A DNA stretch of 64,000 nt from SIG672 sp045605765 (GTDB lineage: Bacteria; Bacillota; Clostridia; Oscillospirales; CAG-272): contig JAZUQQ010000044.1 in NCBI GenBank assembly GCA_045605765.1, forward strand, positions 16,906 to 80,905, in the 5' to 3' direction. The notes under the pieces are model-generated. The model was not told where the DNA came from, did no database searches, and worked only from the letters and a program-made list of their open reading frames with translations. Shown here piece after piece: positions 9,371-18,518 of the stretch. Positions within the stretch are counted from its first letter, which is position 1, and each line of letters starts with the position of its first letter. The translations under genes and the position numbers were made by a program.

Positions 9371-10087
9371 ATGAAAAACCATATTATTAAAGGACTTTCC
9401 GAGTTTTTCGGTACTGCTTTTCTCGTACTATTCGGATGCGGCTCCGCAGTTATTGTCGGGTGCAACTCCTCTCTCGGCAGCGGTTATCTTCTGACCTCAC
9501 TCGCCTTCGGGTTGACCCTTACAGTACTTATCTGTATTATAGGGGGCGTTTCGGGATGCCATGTAAATCCTGCCATCTCGCTCGCCCTGCTAATAAATGG
9601 GAAAATGAAGCTTTGCGAATTTATCTATTATATTACAGGACAGTTCCTCGGCGGAATTCTCGGAGGAGCGATACTCTTTCTGATCGTCAAGACAGGAAAC
9701 GTGATCGATCTGTCGGGAGATTATCTCCAAGGCATCTTGGCACTCGGCGCAAACTCGATCTCAAGTGTCGGAGATAACGTCTGGCTCGCTATTCTGATTG
9801 AAGCTCTTCTTACCTTCTTTTTCGTGCTCTCGGTGATTAAGGTCACCGAAAAGCCGTCAAACGGACTTTTCTCCGCTCTCATCATCGGTCTTTCGCTCAC
9901 ACTCGTACATATAGTCGGCATAGCGCTCACGGGAACGTCGGTAAATCCTGCTCGTAGTCTGGGAGTTGCCGTATTTGCAGGTGGAGAATTTCTTGCAAAC
10001 ATATGGGTGTTTATCGTCGGGCCCTTCATTGGGAGTCTGCTCGCAGCGTTTATTTATCCGGCAATTTCCGATAAAACCGCGAAGTGA
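9371..10087 (+). CDS. MIP-family aquaporin/glycerol channel
   Basis: A 238-residue six-segment channel protein with two half-repeats. Both pore motifs are complete: NPA at residues 66-68 (HVNPAIS) and NPAR at 192-195 (SVNPARS). Length fits the AqpZ-like water channels better than the longer GlpF type, but substrate choice depends on the selectivity filter and is not decided here. It is a single gene with its own promoter, an AGAAAGGA ribosome site and a strong terminator. Confidence 0.9.
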   Translation: MKNHIIKGLSEFFGTAFLVLFGCGSAVIVGCNSSLGSGYLLTSLAFGLTLTVLICIIGGVSGCHVNPAISLALLINGKMKLCEFIYYITGQFLGGILGGAILFLIVKTGNVIDLSGDYLQGILALGANSISSVGDNVWLAILIEALLTFFFVLSVIKVTEKPSNGLFSALIIGLSLTLVHIVGIALTGTSVNPARSLGVAVFAGGEFLANIWVFIVGPFIGSLLAAFIYPAISDKTAK

Positions 10088-10099
10088 CAAGACAATAGA

Positions 10100-10136
10100 A
10101 AAAGCTCCAAGAAGCTTTAGGCTTCTTGGAGCTTTT
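10100..10136. terminator. Bidirectional terminator between aquaporin and putP
   Basis: A 16-base arm (AAAAGCTCCAAGAAGC) pairs perfectly with its complement around a TTTAG loop. The A and T flanks make it work on either strand for the two convergent genes. Confidence 0.92.
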
Positions 10137-10149
10137 ATTTTAAAACAAA

Positions 10150-11595
10150 TTATTCCTCGTAATTTACCGCCTTATCGAAGAGCTCCTCGACCTCTTGGCT
10201 CGGTTTCTTCGTGCAAAGCGTAACTACGACTGCCGCGAGAACTCCTGCAACAAATCCGGGAAGTATCTCGTAAATTCCGGTTTCGGATAACAGTGCCAAC
10301 CAAGCAACATCCACAACGGCTCCGACGAGTATTCCTGCGAGCGCGCCTTGGAAATTAAAGCGTTTCCAGAAAAGTGAGAGAAGTATAGCGGGTCCAAACG
10401 CCGCGCCGAATACACCCCAAGCGTTCGAAACGAGTGCCATTATCGAGCCTGCGTTCGGATTTGCAGCAATAATTACCGCAACCACCGCGATAGCTATAAC
10501 GACCGCGCGGCTTGCCCAGTTCATTTCTTTATCGCTCGCCTTGTTCTTTCGTATTATCGGCTTATAAACATCACTTGCAAACGCAGAGGATGCCGCAAGG
10601 AGCTGACTGTCTGCCGTACTCATCGAAGCAGCGAGAACTGCCGAAAGCAGAATTCCCGAAATCAGCGGGGGAAATATTTTTCTTACCATATTTATAAAGA
10701 CAAGCTCGCCCTCAACTACCGACTGGTCAAATCCGAGGAACATTCTTCCGACAATACCGATAACAGCCGCAAACGAAACGATGATGGCAGTCCAAGCAAT
10801 ACCGATCTTTGCTGATTTTTTGAGTGATTTCTGCGACTCGATCGACATAAATCTTATAATAATATGAGGCATTCCGAAATATCCGAGCCCCCAAGCAAGT
10901 CCGGAAACTATCGTTTTCCAATCTGAAAATGCATTCCAATATCCTGCATTTTCTATCGGCTGAGCAGAGCCGTTTCCGAGCGCAAACGCCGCAAATATGG
11001 GAGCTATGAGCATCGCGCCGAGAATGAGCATTCCTTGGAAAAAGTCGGTCCAACAGACCGCCGAAAATCCACCGAGAAAGGTGTAGCCGATGATAACGAT
11101 AGCCGCTATGTACATGGCAACGGTGGGATCAATTCCGAGAACCGTGTTGAAGAGCGTTCCGCAAGCCTTGATGCTCGATGCCGAATAGATCGTGTAGGCA
11201 ACGAGGAAAACTACCGCGCAGATTATTTGAAGAAGCTTAGATTTCGAGAGAAAACGGTTGGTCAGATACTGCGGAATAGTGATCGAATCGTTTGCAACTA
11301 TCGAGAACTTGCGAAGTCTTGGAGCTTCTGCGAGCCAGCTTATCGTGTAACCGATAGCAAGCCCGAGAGATACCCAAACCTCACCGATACCCGCCGCGTA
11401 GATGGCGGTCGGAAGTCCCATAAGCACCCACGCGCTCATATCGGATGCGCCTGCCGAAAGCGCGGCAACCCACGCTCCCATTTTTCTTCCTCCAAGGAAG
11501 AAGGTCTTTTCTCCACCGTTCTTATCTTTAAAGAAGAAGAACACGCCTATTCCAAGCATAAAGAGGAGATATAGGATAAATACTGCTATTTCCAT
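10150..11595 (-). CDS. putP: Sodium/proline symporter
   Basis: A 481-residue sodium:solute symporter with about 13 membrane segments. The family signature GGFSAVCWTDFFQG, the N-terminal GGRKMGAWVAALSAGASDMSAW segment and the late AASMSTADSQLLAASSAF region are all typical of PutP. The ATG at 11595 is preceded by AAAGGA; the longer frame has no ribosome site. It lies only 36 bases after hisIE in the same direction, so it may be the last gene of the his operon. Proline as substrate is by homology. Confidence 0.9.
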   Translation of the reverse strand: MEIAVFILYLLFMLGIGVFFFFKDKNGGEKTFFLGGRKMGAWVAALSAGASDMSAWVLMGLPTAIYAAGIGEVWVSLGLAIGYTISWLAEAPRLRKFSIVANDSITIPQYLTNRFLSKSKLLQIICAVVFLVAYTIYSASSIKACGTLFNTVLGIDPTVAMYIAAIVIIGYTFLGGFSAVCWTDFFQGMLILGAMLIAPIFAAFALGNGSAQPIENAGYWNAFSDWKTIVSGLAWGLGYFGMPHIIIRFMSIESQKSLKKSAKIGIAWTAIIVSFAAVIGIVGRMFLGFDQSVVEGELVFINMVRKIFPPLISGILLSAVLAASMSTADSQLLAASSAFASDVYKPIIRKNKASDKEMNWASRAVVIAIAVVAVIIAANPNAGSIMALVSNAWGVFGAAFGPAILLSLFWKRFNFQGALAGILVGAVVDVAWLALLSETGIYEILPGFVAGVLAAVVVTLCTKKPSQEVEELFDKAVNYEE

Positions 11596-11631
11596 ATTAC
11601 ATTCCTTTCTGTTACCTATCGGCAAAAAGTT

Positions 11632-12303
11632 TTACTTAGTCATTTTTTCCTGTTTTACTTTTTTATCTATAACGTGACGGGAAGCGAGCTCGTCGCGGAT
11701 CTCGTCGAGAGATATTCCCATCTCAATCATAAGCACCATAACGTGATAGGTAAGGTCTGCGATCTCGTATATCGTTTCCTTCTTATCGTCTGCCTTGCCT
11801 GCGATTATGACCTCGGTGCACTCCTCTCCGACCTTTTTGAGAATTTTGTCAATTCCCTTTTCGAAAAGGTAGGTCGTATAGGAGCCCTCTTTTTTCTCGA
11901 TCTTACGTCCCACAAGCATCTTCATAAGTCCTTCGAGAGAGAATTTGCTTTCGAGCTCTGCAACGTTCTCCTCGTTTTCATATATTTTGTCGTTGAAGCA
12001 GCTCTCCTTGCCCGTGTGGCAGGCAGGTCCGTCCTTGAGCACCTGAACCTCGATCGCGTCACCGTCGCAGTCGGCGGTGATATTTACGATATGCTGATAA
12101 TTTCCGCTCGTTTCGCCTTTGAGCCAAAGCTTCTGACGGGAACGGCTATAAAAGCAGGTAAGTCCCTTCTCCATAGAGATTTTAAGGCTTTCTCTCGACA
12201 TATACGCCAGAGTAAGGAGCTTTTTCGTTTCGGCATCAATAACTACTGCAGGAATAAGTCCCTTTTCATCAAATTTAAGCTTTTCTATATCAAAATCAAA
12301 CAT
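11632..12303 (-). CDS. hisIE: Bifunctional phosphoribosyl-AMP cyclohydrolase / phosphoribosyl-ATP pyrophosphatase
   Basis: A 223-residue fusion for steps 2 and 3 of histidine synthesis. Residues 1-110 are the HisI cyclohydrolase with the zinc ligands in DCDGDA and CHTGKESCF. Residues 115-215 are the helical HisE pyrophosphatase with EVGEECTEVIIAGK. AAAGGTG precedes the ATG. It follows hisF by 27 bases and ends the biosynthetic part of the operon. Confidence 0.95.
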   Translation of the reverse strand: MFDFDIEKLKFDEKGLIPAVVIDAETKKLLTLAYMSRESLKISMEKGLTCFYSRSRQKLWLKGETSGNYQHIVNITADCDGDAIEVQVLKDGPACHTGKESCFNDKIYENEENVAELESKFSLEGLMKMLVGRKIEKKEGSYTTYLFEKGIDKILKKVGEECTEVIIAGKADDKKETIYEIADLTYHVMVLMIEMGISLDEIRDELASRHVIDKKVKQEKMTK

Positions 12304-12330
12304 TTTTCTTCACCTTTCGTATTTTTACAG

Positions 12331-13089
12331 TTAAATCCTCATGCTTATTCCGCTTTCGGCAAGCTCTTTTTTGAGTTCGGGTATCTTTATCTGTCCGAAA
12401 TGGAACACCGATGCTGCAAGTCCTGCATCGACCTTCGGGAGCGTTTTGAACAGAGTTTTGAAATCCTCTACCGATCCCGCTCCACCAGATGCGATAACCG
12501 GCACACTGACCGCCTCGCAGACAGCTTCGAGCATTTCAAGGTCAAATCCGCGCTTGACCCCGTCGGTATCTATTGAGTTTACGACTATTTCTCCCGCGCC
12601 GAGCTCTACTCCGCGCTTTATCCATGAAATAGCCTCTATTCCCGTATTCTCGCGTCCGCCTTTGGCAAAAACGCGGAATGTTCCGTCAACTCGCTTTACG
12701 TCAACCGAAAGCACAACGCACTGGCTTCCGTATTTCTCAGCTCCTTCTTTTATAAGAAGAGGATTTCTTATAGCACCAGAGTTTACGCTAACCTTGTCCG
12801 CTCCGCATTTGAGCACGCGATCGAAATCGTTTATTGTGTTTATTCCTCCGCCAACTGTCAGCGGTATGAATACCTTGCGCGCCGTTTCGCAGAGTATATC
12901 GGTAAATAGCGCCCTGCCCTCGGCAGATGCCGTTATATCGTAGAAAACAAGCTCGTCTGCACCGTTTTCGCTGTAAAACTGTGCAAGCTCGACGGGCGAG
13001 GATACGTCAGACAGTCCGAGGAAATTTACACCCTTGACTACCCTTCCGTTCCTTACGTCAAGACACGGTATTATTCTTTTTGTAATCAT
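12331..13089 (-). CDS. hisF: Imidazole glycerol phosphate synthase cyclase subunit
   Basis: A 252-residue (beta/alpha)8 barrel that uses ammonia from HisH to make IGP and AICAR. The opening IIPCLDVRNGRVVKG holds catalytic Asp11, and the second half has IVVNSIDTDGVKRG. No good ribosome site is visible before the ATG; a repeat-family hairpin ends 10 bases upstream, so translation may depend on that structure. The gene lies after hisA, 111 bases away. Confidence 0.95.
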   Translation of the reverse strand: MITKRIIPCLDVRNGRVVKGVNFLGLSDVSSPVELAQFYSENGADELVFYDITASAEGRALFTDILCETARKVFIPLTVGGGINTINDFDRVLKCGADKVSVNSGAIRNPLLIKEGAEKYGSQCVVLSVDVKRVDGTFRVFAKGGRENTGIEAISWIKRGVELGAGEIVVNSIDTDGVKRGFDLEMLEAVCEAVSVPVIASGGAGSVEDFKTLFKTLPKVDAGLAASVFHFGQIKIPELKKELAESGISMRI

Positions 13090-13095
13090 ATTTCT

Positions 13096-13200
13096 GTCGG
13101 AAAACCTTTTATTAAAAGGTTTTCCGTACCTTTCTAAAACTTTTTGTTGGGAAAACTTTTACTAAAAATTAATGCTCTTTATTTAAAGTTTTTCAGACTC
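13096..13200 (-). repeat. Dispersed hairpin repeat, copy A (hisA-hisF gap)
   Basis: It contains a 12-bp perfect stem-loop (GGAAAACCTTTT arm) at 13099-13125 and the family end block AAAAACTTT near 13185. It occupies nearly the whole hisA-hisF gap. Confidence 0.75.
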
Positions 13201-13917
13201 TTAAGCGCGTGCCCGAGCAATAGCCTCGCTGAGCTTTACAGCTCCTGTGTAGTAGGCTTTGCCGATTATTGCGCCGTAAACGTCCATTTCGCGAAGCGCG
13301 ACGACGTCCGAGATAGTGGAAACTCCGCCCGAGGCGATAATGTTCATTTCGTATTTTTGGGAAAGCTCCTTGTAGAGTGCGAGATTTGTGCCGCGCATCG
13401 CGCCGTCACGTGATATGTCGGTGCAGATCACGGTTTTCACACCGATCTTCTGCATTTTATCAAAGAAATCTTTGCTTTTTACTCCGCTTTTTTCGATCCA
13501 GCCTTTGACAGCTATCTCGCCGTCCTTGATGTCCGCTCCGACCGCTATTTTGTCGCCGTATTTATTAACTGCGCGCTCAACGAAGCCCTCGCTTGACACC
13601 GCGGCAGTGCCGAGAATAACGCGCCCTACGCCGACGGATAGATATTTTTCAATGGTTTCCATATCGCGGATACCGCCGCCGATCTCGATAAACATATCGG
13701 TAGAGGTCGCGATGCTTTTTACCGTTTCAAAGTTTGGCGTATTGCCGTCGCGTGCACCCTCGAGGTCAACCATATGAAGATGATCCGCTCCCTCAAAAAT
13801 GAACTTTTTCGCGGTATTTATCGGGTTTTCATCGTATACGGTAAGCTGAGCGTAGTCGCCTTTATATAGCCTTACCGCCTTGCCCTCGTACAGATCTATT
13901 GCAGGGAAAATTATCAT
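13201..13917 (-). CDS. hisA: ProFAR isomerase
   Basis: A 238-residue (beta/alpha)8 isomerase for step 4 of histidine synthesis. The opening FPAIDLYEGKAVRL carries the N-terminal catalytic Asp8, and CTDISRDGAMRG carries the second-half Asp. AGGAACA precedes the ATG. It is 26 bases after hisH. Confidence 0.95.
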   Translation of the reverse strand: MIIFPAIDLYEGKAVRLYKGDYAQLTVYDENPINTAKKFIFEGADHLHMVDLEGARDGNTPNFETVKSIATSTDMFIEIGGGIRDMETIEKYLSVGVGRVILGTAAVSSEGFVERAVNKYGDKIAVGADIKDGEIAVKGWIEKSGVKSKDFFDKMQKIGVKTVICTDISRDGAMRGTNLALYKELSQKYEMNIIASGGVSTISDVVALREMDVYGAIIGKAYYTGAVKLSEAIARARA

Positions 13918-13943
13918 TTTTTGTTCCTAAAACTATCCTTAAA

Positions 13944-14561
13944 TTATATTTCAGCAAACGCCTTGATGATCGAAAGTCCGACATTTCCGCTCTTTTCGGG
14001 ATGGAACTGACAACCGTAAACGTTTCCCGACGCGACCGCCGCCGTAAGAGGTGCGCCGTACGAGGTCGTCGCGATAACCGCCTCGTCGCAGTCACTTGCA
14101 TAAAACGAGTGAACGAAATAAACGAAATCTCCCTCGTTTATATATTTGAATATCTCGTTTTTTGCCTTGTTTTCGGGAAAATTCAGGCAGTTCCAACCAA
14201 TATGGGGAATTTTCAGGTCGTCTCCTATAACGTCCGCTATCGGTCTAACACTTCCTTTTATAAGTCCGAGTCCTTTATATCTGCCGAATTCGTAGCTCTC
14301 ATCGAAAAGAAGCTGCATTCCGAGGCAGATGCCCATTATCGGCTTGCCTTCTGCCGCAAGCTCTCTAAGCAGCTTATCAAAGCCCTTTTCTGCAAGCTTT
14401 TCGGACGCATCTCTGAATGCGCCGACACCCGGCAGAATTATCTTATCCGCCGCTCTTATCACGCTCTCGTCATCGGTGACGACGGTTTCTATATCAAGCG
14501 ATGCAAGCGACGAGGAAAGCGAAAAGAGATTTCCGACTCCGTAGTCAATTATTGCTATCAT
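13944..14561 (-). CDS. hisH: Imidazole glycerol phosphate synthase glutaminase subunit
   Basis: A 205-residue class-I glutamine amidotransferase feeding ammonia to HisF. The nucleophile is Cys79 in MGICLGMQLL, and the His-Glu pair is in CQFHPEKSG. Its start overlaps the hisB stop by one base (TGATG), so the two are translationally coupled. Confidence 0.95.
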   Translation of the reverse strand: MIAIIDYGVGNLFSLSSSLASLDIETVVTDDESVIRAADKIILPGVGAFRDASEKLAEKGFDKLLRELAAEGKPIMGICLGMQLLFDESYEFGRYKGLGLIKGSVRPIADVIGDDLKIPHIGWNCLNFPENKAKNEIFKYINEGDFVYFVHSFYASDCDEAVIATTSYGAPLTAAVASGNVYGCQFHPEKSGNVGLSIIKAFAEI

Positions 14562-15148
14562 CAGAGAACTCCCTTGGTTGAAGGTATCTCGCCTGCTCTT
14601 GCAGAGTCGATCGAAACCGCCGCGCGAAGTGCCGCCGCAAACGCCTTGAACATTCCCTCTATTATGTGGTGCGTGTTCTCGCCTGCGATTTGTCTTATAT
14701 GCAGGGTCATCTCGGCGTTTCTGACAAGCGCAAGGAAGAACTCCTTGACGAGCTCGGTATCGAAATCGCCAACCTTTTCAGTGAGTCCTTCGATGGTATA
14801 TGCCAGTGTCGATCTGCCCGAAAGGTCAATAGACACGAGCAGAAGTGCCTCGTCCATCGGGATTATCGCGTTTCCGTAGCGCGCGATCCCCATTTTGTCA
14901 CCAAGTGCGGCCTTTATAGCGGCACCAAGACAAATTCCGACGTCCTCTACCGTGTGGTGATAATCGACCTCGATGTCACCTTTACATTTGACATAAAGCG
15001 AGCATCTCGAATGCTTTGCAAAAAGCGTGAGCATATGATCGAGAAATCCACAGGACGTGTCTATCTCGCTCTCACCCTTGCCGTCAAGATCAATTCTCAG
15101 CTCAATATCTGTTTCCTTCGTTTTTCTAAGTATCTCGCTGTTTCTCAT
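14561..15148 (-). CDS. hisB: Imidazoleglycerol-phosphate dehydratase
   Basis: The 195-residue monofunctional dehydratase. The two metal-binding signatures DHMLTLFAKH and DYHHTVEDVGICLG are present, with the symmetric second-half motif HIRQIAGENTHHIIEG. It is not fused to histidinol-phosphatase as in enterobacteria, so that activity must come from another locus. The ribosome site is weak (AAAGG lies 14 bases away) and a repeat hairpin stands just upstream. Confidence 0.95.
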   Translation of the reverse strand: MRNSEILRKTKETDIELRIDLDGKGESEIDTSCGFLDHMLTLFAKHSRCSLYVKCKGDIEVDYHHTVEDVGICLGAAIKAALGDKMGIARYGNAIIPMDEALLLVSIDLSGRSTLAYTIEGLTEKVGDFDTELVKEFFLALVRNAEMTLHIRQIAGENTHHIIEGMFKAFAAALRAAVSIDSARAGEIPSTKGVL

Positions 15149-15159
15149 TTTTTCTTTTC

Positions 15160-15392
15160 GGAACCTTTAAGAAAGGTTTCATACCTCCAAACGTTTTTTT
15201 GCGAGAGAACTTTTAAAAAAGTTTTCTCGCGCTCTTTCAAAAACTTTTATTAAGATCTTTTTAGTTAAGGTTTTCAGACTTTCCAAAAACTTTTGTTAAA
15301 GCTAATGGACTTGTTCTTTTAGTAAAGCTTTTATGAGCGCAAAACCCTTTTTGCCAAAAGGGTTTTGACGGATTCTTAGGGCAGAGCCCTAA
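15160..15392 (-). repeat. Dispersed hairpin repeat, copy B (hisC-hisB gap), compound
   Basis: The whole 240-base gap is repeat-like. It holds at least four stem-loops: an AACCTTT hairpin near 15161, a GCGAGAGAACTTTT hairpin near 15202-15228, an AAAACCCTTTT hairpin near 15339-15367, and CTTAGGGC paired with GCCCTAAG at 15376-15392, which contains the hisC stop codon. No coding potential is seen. Confidence 0.75.
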
Positions 15393-16456
15393 GAAAGTGC
15401 CGTTTCCTTTATCCTCTCCGCCGCAAACAGGAATGCCTCCATTTCGGCTCGAGTGCCGATGGTTATACGGTTATATTTTTCAAGACGTTCGCCCGAAAAA
15501 TGACGGATAAGTATTCCGCGCTTTTTCATCTCCTCGGCAAATTTCGAGCCCGAGATAGCGTCGTGCCCTGCAAGAACGAAGTTCGCCGCAGACTCGATGA
15601 CCTCAAAGCCCATCGCGCGGAGCTTTTCGGTAACGAAAGCCCTCGTTTTGATGATCTTTTTAGCGTTATCATCGTAATATTTGCCGTTTTTGAGTGCCGC
15701 CTCGCCTGCAATCAGGGTGAGTCGGTTGATGCTGTACGGGTTAGTCGAGAATTTGATCTTGTTCAGATCCGCGATGATCTCTTTATCGGCGAAGGCAAAT
15801 CCGAGTCGTGCGCCTGCAAGGCTTCTCGACTTAGAATATGTCCGTACGACAAGCAGGTTTTTGTAGCTATCGAGCATTTTTATTGCGCTCTCGCCGCCAA
15901 AATCTATATATGCCTCGTCAACGAGCACCACGCTATCGGGGTTTGCTTTCAGTATTCTTTCGATCTCGTTAAGACCTTTGAAAATTCCGGTCGGCGCGTT
16001 GGGATTGGCGAGAACGATGAGCTTACCGTTCTGATCAAGATAGTCCTCGGTCTTTATCGAAAAATCTTCGCAAAGCGGCTTTTTTTCGTAATTTGCGCCG
16101 TGAAGCTTTGCATAGACCTCGTAAAATCCGTAGGTAATATCGGGGAAAACCACGCCGTTTTCGGAAAACGCCATAAATGCAAAGTTCAGAATATCGTCCG
16201 AGCCGTTTGAAACGAACACCTCGTCGATAGCGCGACCGTAGAACTCTCCGAGTGCCGTGCGGAGTCCGAGGCAGTTCGGATCGGAGTACAGCCTGAGATC
16301 GGAGAGCTCTCCGTAACCGATCGACACGAGCACCTCGGGCGACGGCGGATAGGGCGATTCGTTTGTATTCAGCTTTATGTATTTTAAGCCTAGCGGTTGT
16401 TCTCCCGGCGTATATGCCGTAAGCCCCGCATATTTTTTGTTTATAAATCTACTCAT
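15389..16456 (-). CDS. hisC: Histidinol-phosphate aminotransferase
   Basis: A 355-residue PLP-dependent class I/II aminotransferase for step 7 of histidine synthesis. Visible landmarks are the N-terminal KLNTNESPYPPSPE, VSNGSDDIL, the PLP-binding Asp and Tyr in VDEAYIDF, and the lysine segment TYSKSRSLAGARLG. The stop codon lies within a repeat-family hairpin. The ribosome site is poor, and repeat copy C lies directly upstream. Confidence 0.94.
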   Translation of the reverse strand: MSRFINKKYAGLTAYTPGEQPLGLKYIKLNTNESPYPPSPEVLVSIGYGELSDLRLYSDPNCLGLRTALGEFYGRAIDEVFVSNGSDDILNFAFMAFSENGVVFPDITYGFYEVYAKLHGANYEKKPLCEDFSIKTEDYLDQNGKLIVLANPNAPTGIFKGLNEIERILKANPDSVVLVDEAYIDFGGESAIKMLDSYKNLLVVRTYSKSRSLAGARLGFAFADKEIIADLNKIKFSTNPYSINRLTLIAGEAALKNGKYYDDNAKKIIKTRAFVTEKLRAMGFEVIESAANFVLAGHDAISGSKFAEEMKKRGILIRHFSGERLEKYNRITIGTRAEMEAFLFAAERIKETALS

Positions 16457-16457
16457 C

Positions 16458-16617
16458 GTTTTATCGAAAAAACCTCAAGGGCTTTTCTTACCTCTTCAAA
16501 AGCTTTACGTGAGACAACTTTTTGAAAAAAGTTGTCTCACACTCTTTCAAAAACTTTACTAATATATTTTCCCTTTTATTAAAGTTTTTGGCGGGTCCTT
16601 AGATCAGAGCCCTAAGA
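16458..16617 (-). repeat. Dispersed hairpin repeat, copy C (hisD-hisC gap)
   Basis: It includes a 13-bp stem (GTGAGACAACTTT arm) at 16509-16540, the block CTCTTTCAAAAACTTTACTAA after it, and the AAAGTTTTTGGCGGGTCC block that runs into the last codons of hisD. Confidence 0.78.
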
Positions 16618-17873
16618 CCTACGCTGCGGGCGTGTGCCGAAAGTCCTTCTTTTTCAGCGAAGGCGATAACGTCGTCTGCGACATGGGAAAGTGCGTCCTT
16701 TGTGAAATAGGTGTACTGCATCTTTTTAACGAAATCGTCTACCGACAAAGGACTTGAAAAACGTGCCGTTCCGCTCGTCGGAAGGGTGTGGTTAGGTCCT
16801 GCGAAATAGTCGCCGAGTGCTTCGGGGCAATATCTTCCCATAAACACCGAGCCTGCATTCTTAACTCTGTCGAGAACCGAAAACGGATCGTCAAGGCAGA
16901 GCTCAAGGTGCTCGGGAGCGATGTCATTCGAAAGCTCGATTGCCTCGATAAGATCATCAGTAACGATTATTTTGCCGTTATCATCGACCGATGTGCGCGC
17001 AATCGCGGCTCTCGGAAGGAGCGGTATCATTCTTTCGAGTTCGCTCGACACCGCCTTTGCAAGATCAAGACTGTCGGTGATAAGCACTGCGGTCGAGTTC
17101 TTATCGTGCTCTGCCTGCGAGAGCATATCTGCAGCAACATAGGTGGGATTCGAGTTTTTATCAGCAATCACGAGAATCTCGCTCGGTCCTGCGATCATAT
17201 CGATCGCGACCTGTCCGTAAACCTGTCTTTTTGCCTCAGCAACGAACGCGTTGCCCGGTCCTACGATCTTATCTACCATAGGAACGCTCTCGGTTCCGTA
17301 TGCAAGAGCGGCTACCGCCTGTGCTCCGCCGAGCGCAAAAACGCGGTCAACACCTGCGACGTATGCCGCCGCGAGTATCGCGGGAGCTATTTTTCCGCCG
17401 CTTGCAGGCGAAACCATAACGATCTCGCCAACGCTTGCGATCTTTGCAGGTATTGCATTCATAAGCACCGACGAGGGATATGCCGCCGTTCCGCCCGGAA
17501 CGTAAAGTCCGACTCTAGCGAGCGGTATTACCTTTTGTCCGGTAACTACGCCGTTTTTCTCATTTATAATAAAGCTGTTTCTTACCTGTCTTTTATGAAA
17601 ATTCTCGATATTTTCTGCCGCGCGGCGGAGAATTCCGACAAACTCCTCGCCGACCTCTTCCACCGCACGTTCGATCTCCTGTCTTGAAACCTCTATTGAG
17701 CTAAGCTTTGCGCGGTCGAAGCGCTCTGTGTACTCATAGAGTGCCGCGTCCCCTCTTTTTCGCACGTTTGCAATTATATCACTGACAATATCCTCGACAC
17801 CCGACGCAGAAAGAGAACGGTTGAAGAGCGTCCTTTTGTCAATGTTTTTTATATCCTCAAATATTTTTATCAT
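16599..17873 (-). CDS. hisD: Histidinol dehydrogenase
   Basis: A 424-residue zinc enzyme for the last two oxidations to histidine. Landmarks are YVPGGTAAYPSSVLM, the GPGNAFVAEAKRQVYG segment, DMIAGPSEILV, the zinc-site AEHD and the late NHTLPTSGTARF. The final codons (GLRALI then TAA) are encoded by the dispersed repeat. AAGAGGT precedes the ATG; it is 11 bases after hisG. Confidence 0.95.
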   Translation of the reverse strand: MIKIFEDIKNIDKRTLFNRSLSASGVEDIVSDIIANVRKRGDAALYEYTERFDRAKLSSIEVSRQEIERAVEEVGEEFVGILRRAAENIENFHKRQVRNSFIINEKNGVVTGQKVIPLARVGLYVPGGTAAYPSSVLMNAIPAKIASVGEIVMVSPASGGKIAPAILAAAYVAGVDRVFALGGAQAVAALAYGTESVPMVDKIVGPGNAFVAEAKRQVYGQVAIDMIAGPSEILVIADKNSNPTYVAADMLSQAEHDKNSTAVLITDSLDLAKAVSSELERMIPLLPRAAIARTSVDDNGKIIVTDDLIEAIELSNDIAPEHLELCLDDPFSVLDRVKNAGSVFMGRYCPEALGDYFAGPNHTLPTSGTARFSSPLSVDDFVKKMQYTYFTKDALSHVADDVIAFAEKEGLSAHARSVGLRALI

Positions 17874-17884
17874 CGTAAGACCTC

Positions 17885-18514
17885 TTATTTTACTATCTCG
17901 GCAAGCGAGGAATATATCTTCTCGATTGCCTCGTTCTTGAACTTGAAGCTCGCCTTGTTTGCGATCAGACGCGCGCTTATATCAACTATTTTTTCGAACG
18001 GAGCAAGATGGTTTTCGTAAAGCGTCTTGCCTGTTTCGACGATGTCGACGATAACGTCCGAAAGTCCGAGAATGGGCGCTAGCTCTATCGAGCCGTTGAG
18101 CGAGATTATATCTATCTCTCTGCGCTGTCTGTCGTAGTATCCGCGAGCAATATTTGGAAATTTCGTAGCAACGCGGAGAGTTTTGTCGGGATCTGCACGG
18201 TAGTCCTCCATAGCAGCGACCATCATTCGGCAAACTCCGACGTTCAGATCGAGAAGCTCATAAACGTCAGGAGAGTATTCGAGCAGGATATCCTTGCCTG
18301 CGACTCCGATGTCGGCGGCTCCTCTCTCAACGTAGATCGAAACGTCAGACGGCTTTACCCAGAAATATCTGACTCCGACCTCGGGATTTTCATATATAAG
18401 CTTTCTGTTTTGCTCCTTGATCGAAGGACAGGGGTATCCCGCCGCCTCGAACATAGCGTAAACCTTTTCTCCAAGCCTCCCCTTGGGAAGTGCTATATTT
18501 ACAAAATCAGACAT
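17885..18514 (-). CDS. hisG: ATP phosphoribosyltransferase, short catalytic form
   Basis: A 209-residue HisG of the short type, which lacks the C-terminal regulatory domain and needs HisZ. It starts VNIALPKGRLGE and has the PRPP-type segment DIVETGKTLYENHL. The ATG at 18514 is chosen because GGAG lies nine bases upstream; an upstream TTG would overlap the end of hisZ. It commits ATP and PRPP to histidine and is normally inhibited by histidine through HisZ. Confidence 0.94.
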   Translation of the reverse strand: MSDFVNIALPKGRLGEKVYAMFEAAGYPCPSIKEQNRKLIYENPEVGVRYFWVKPSDVSIYVERGAADIGVAGKDILLEYSPDVYELLDLNVGVCRMMVAAMEDYRADPDKTLRVATKFPNIARGYYDRQRREIDIISLNGSIELAPILGLSDVIVDIVETGKTLYENHLAPFEKIVDISARLIANKASFKFKNEAIEKIYSSLAEIVK

Positions 18515-18518
18515 CTTC

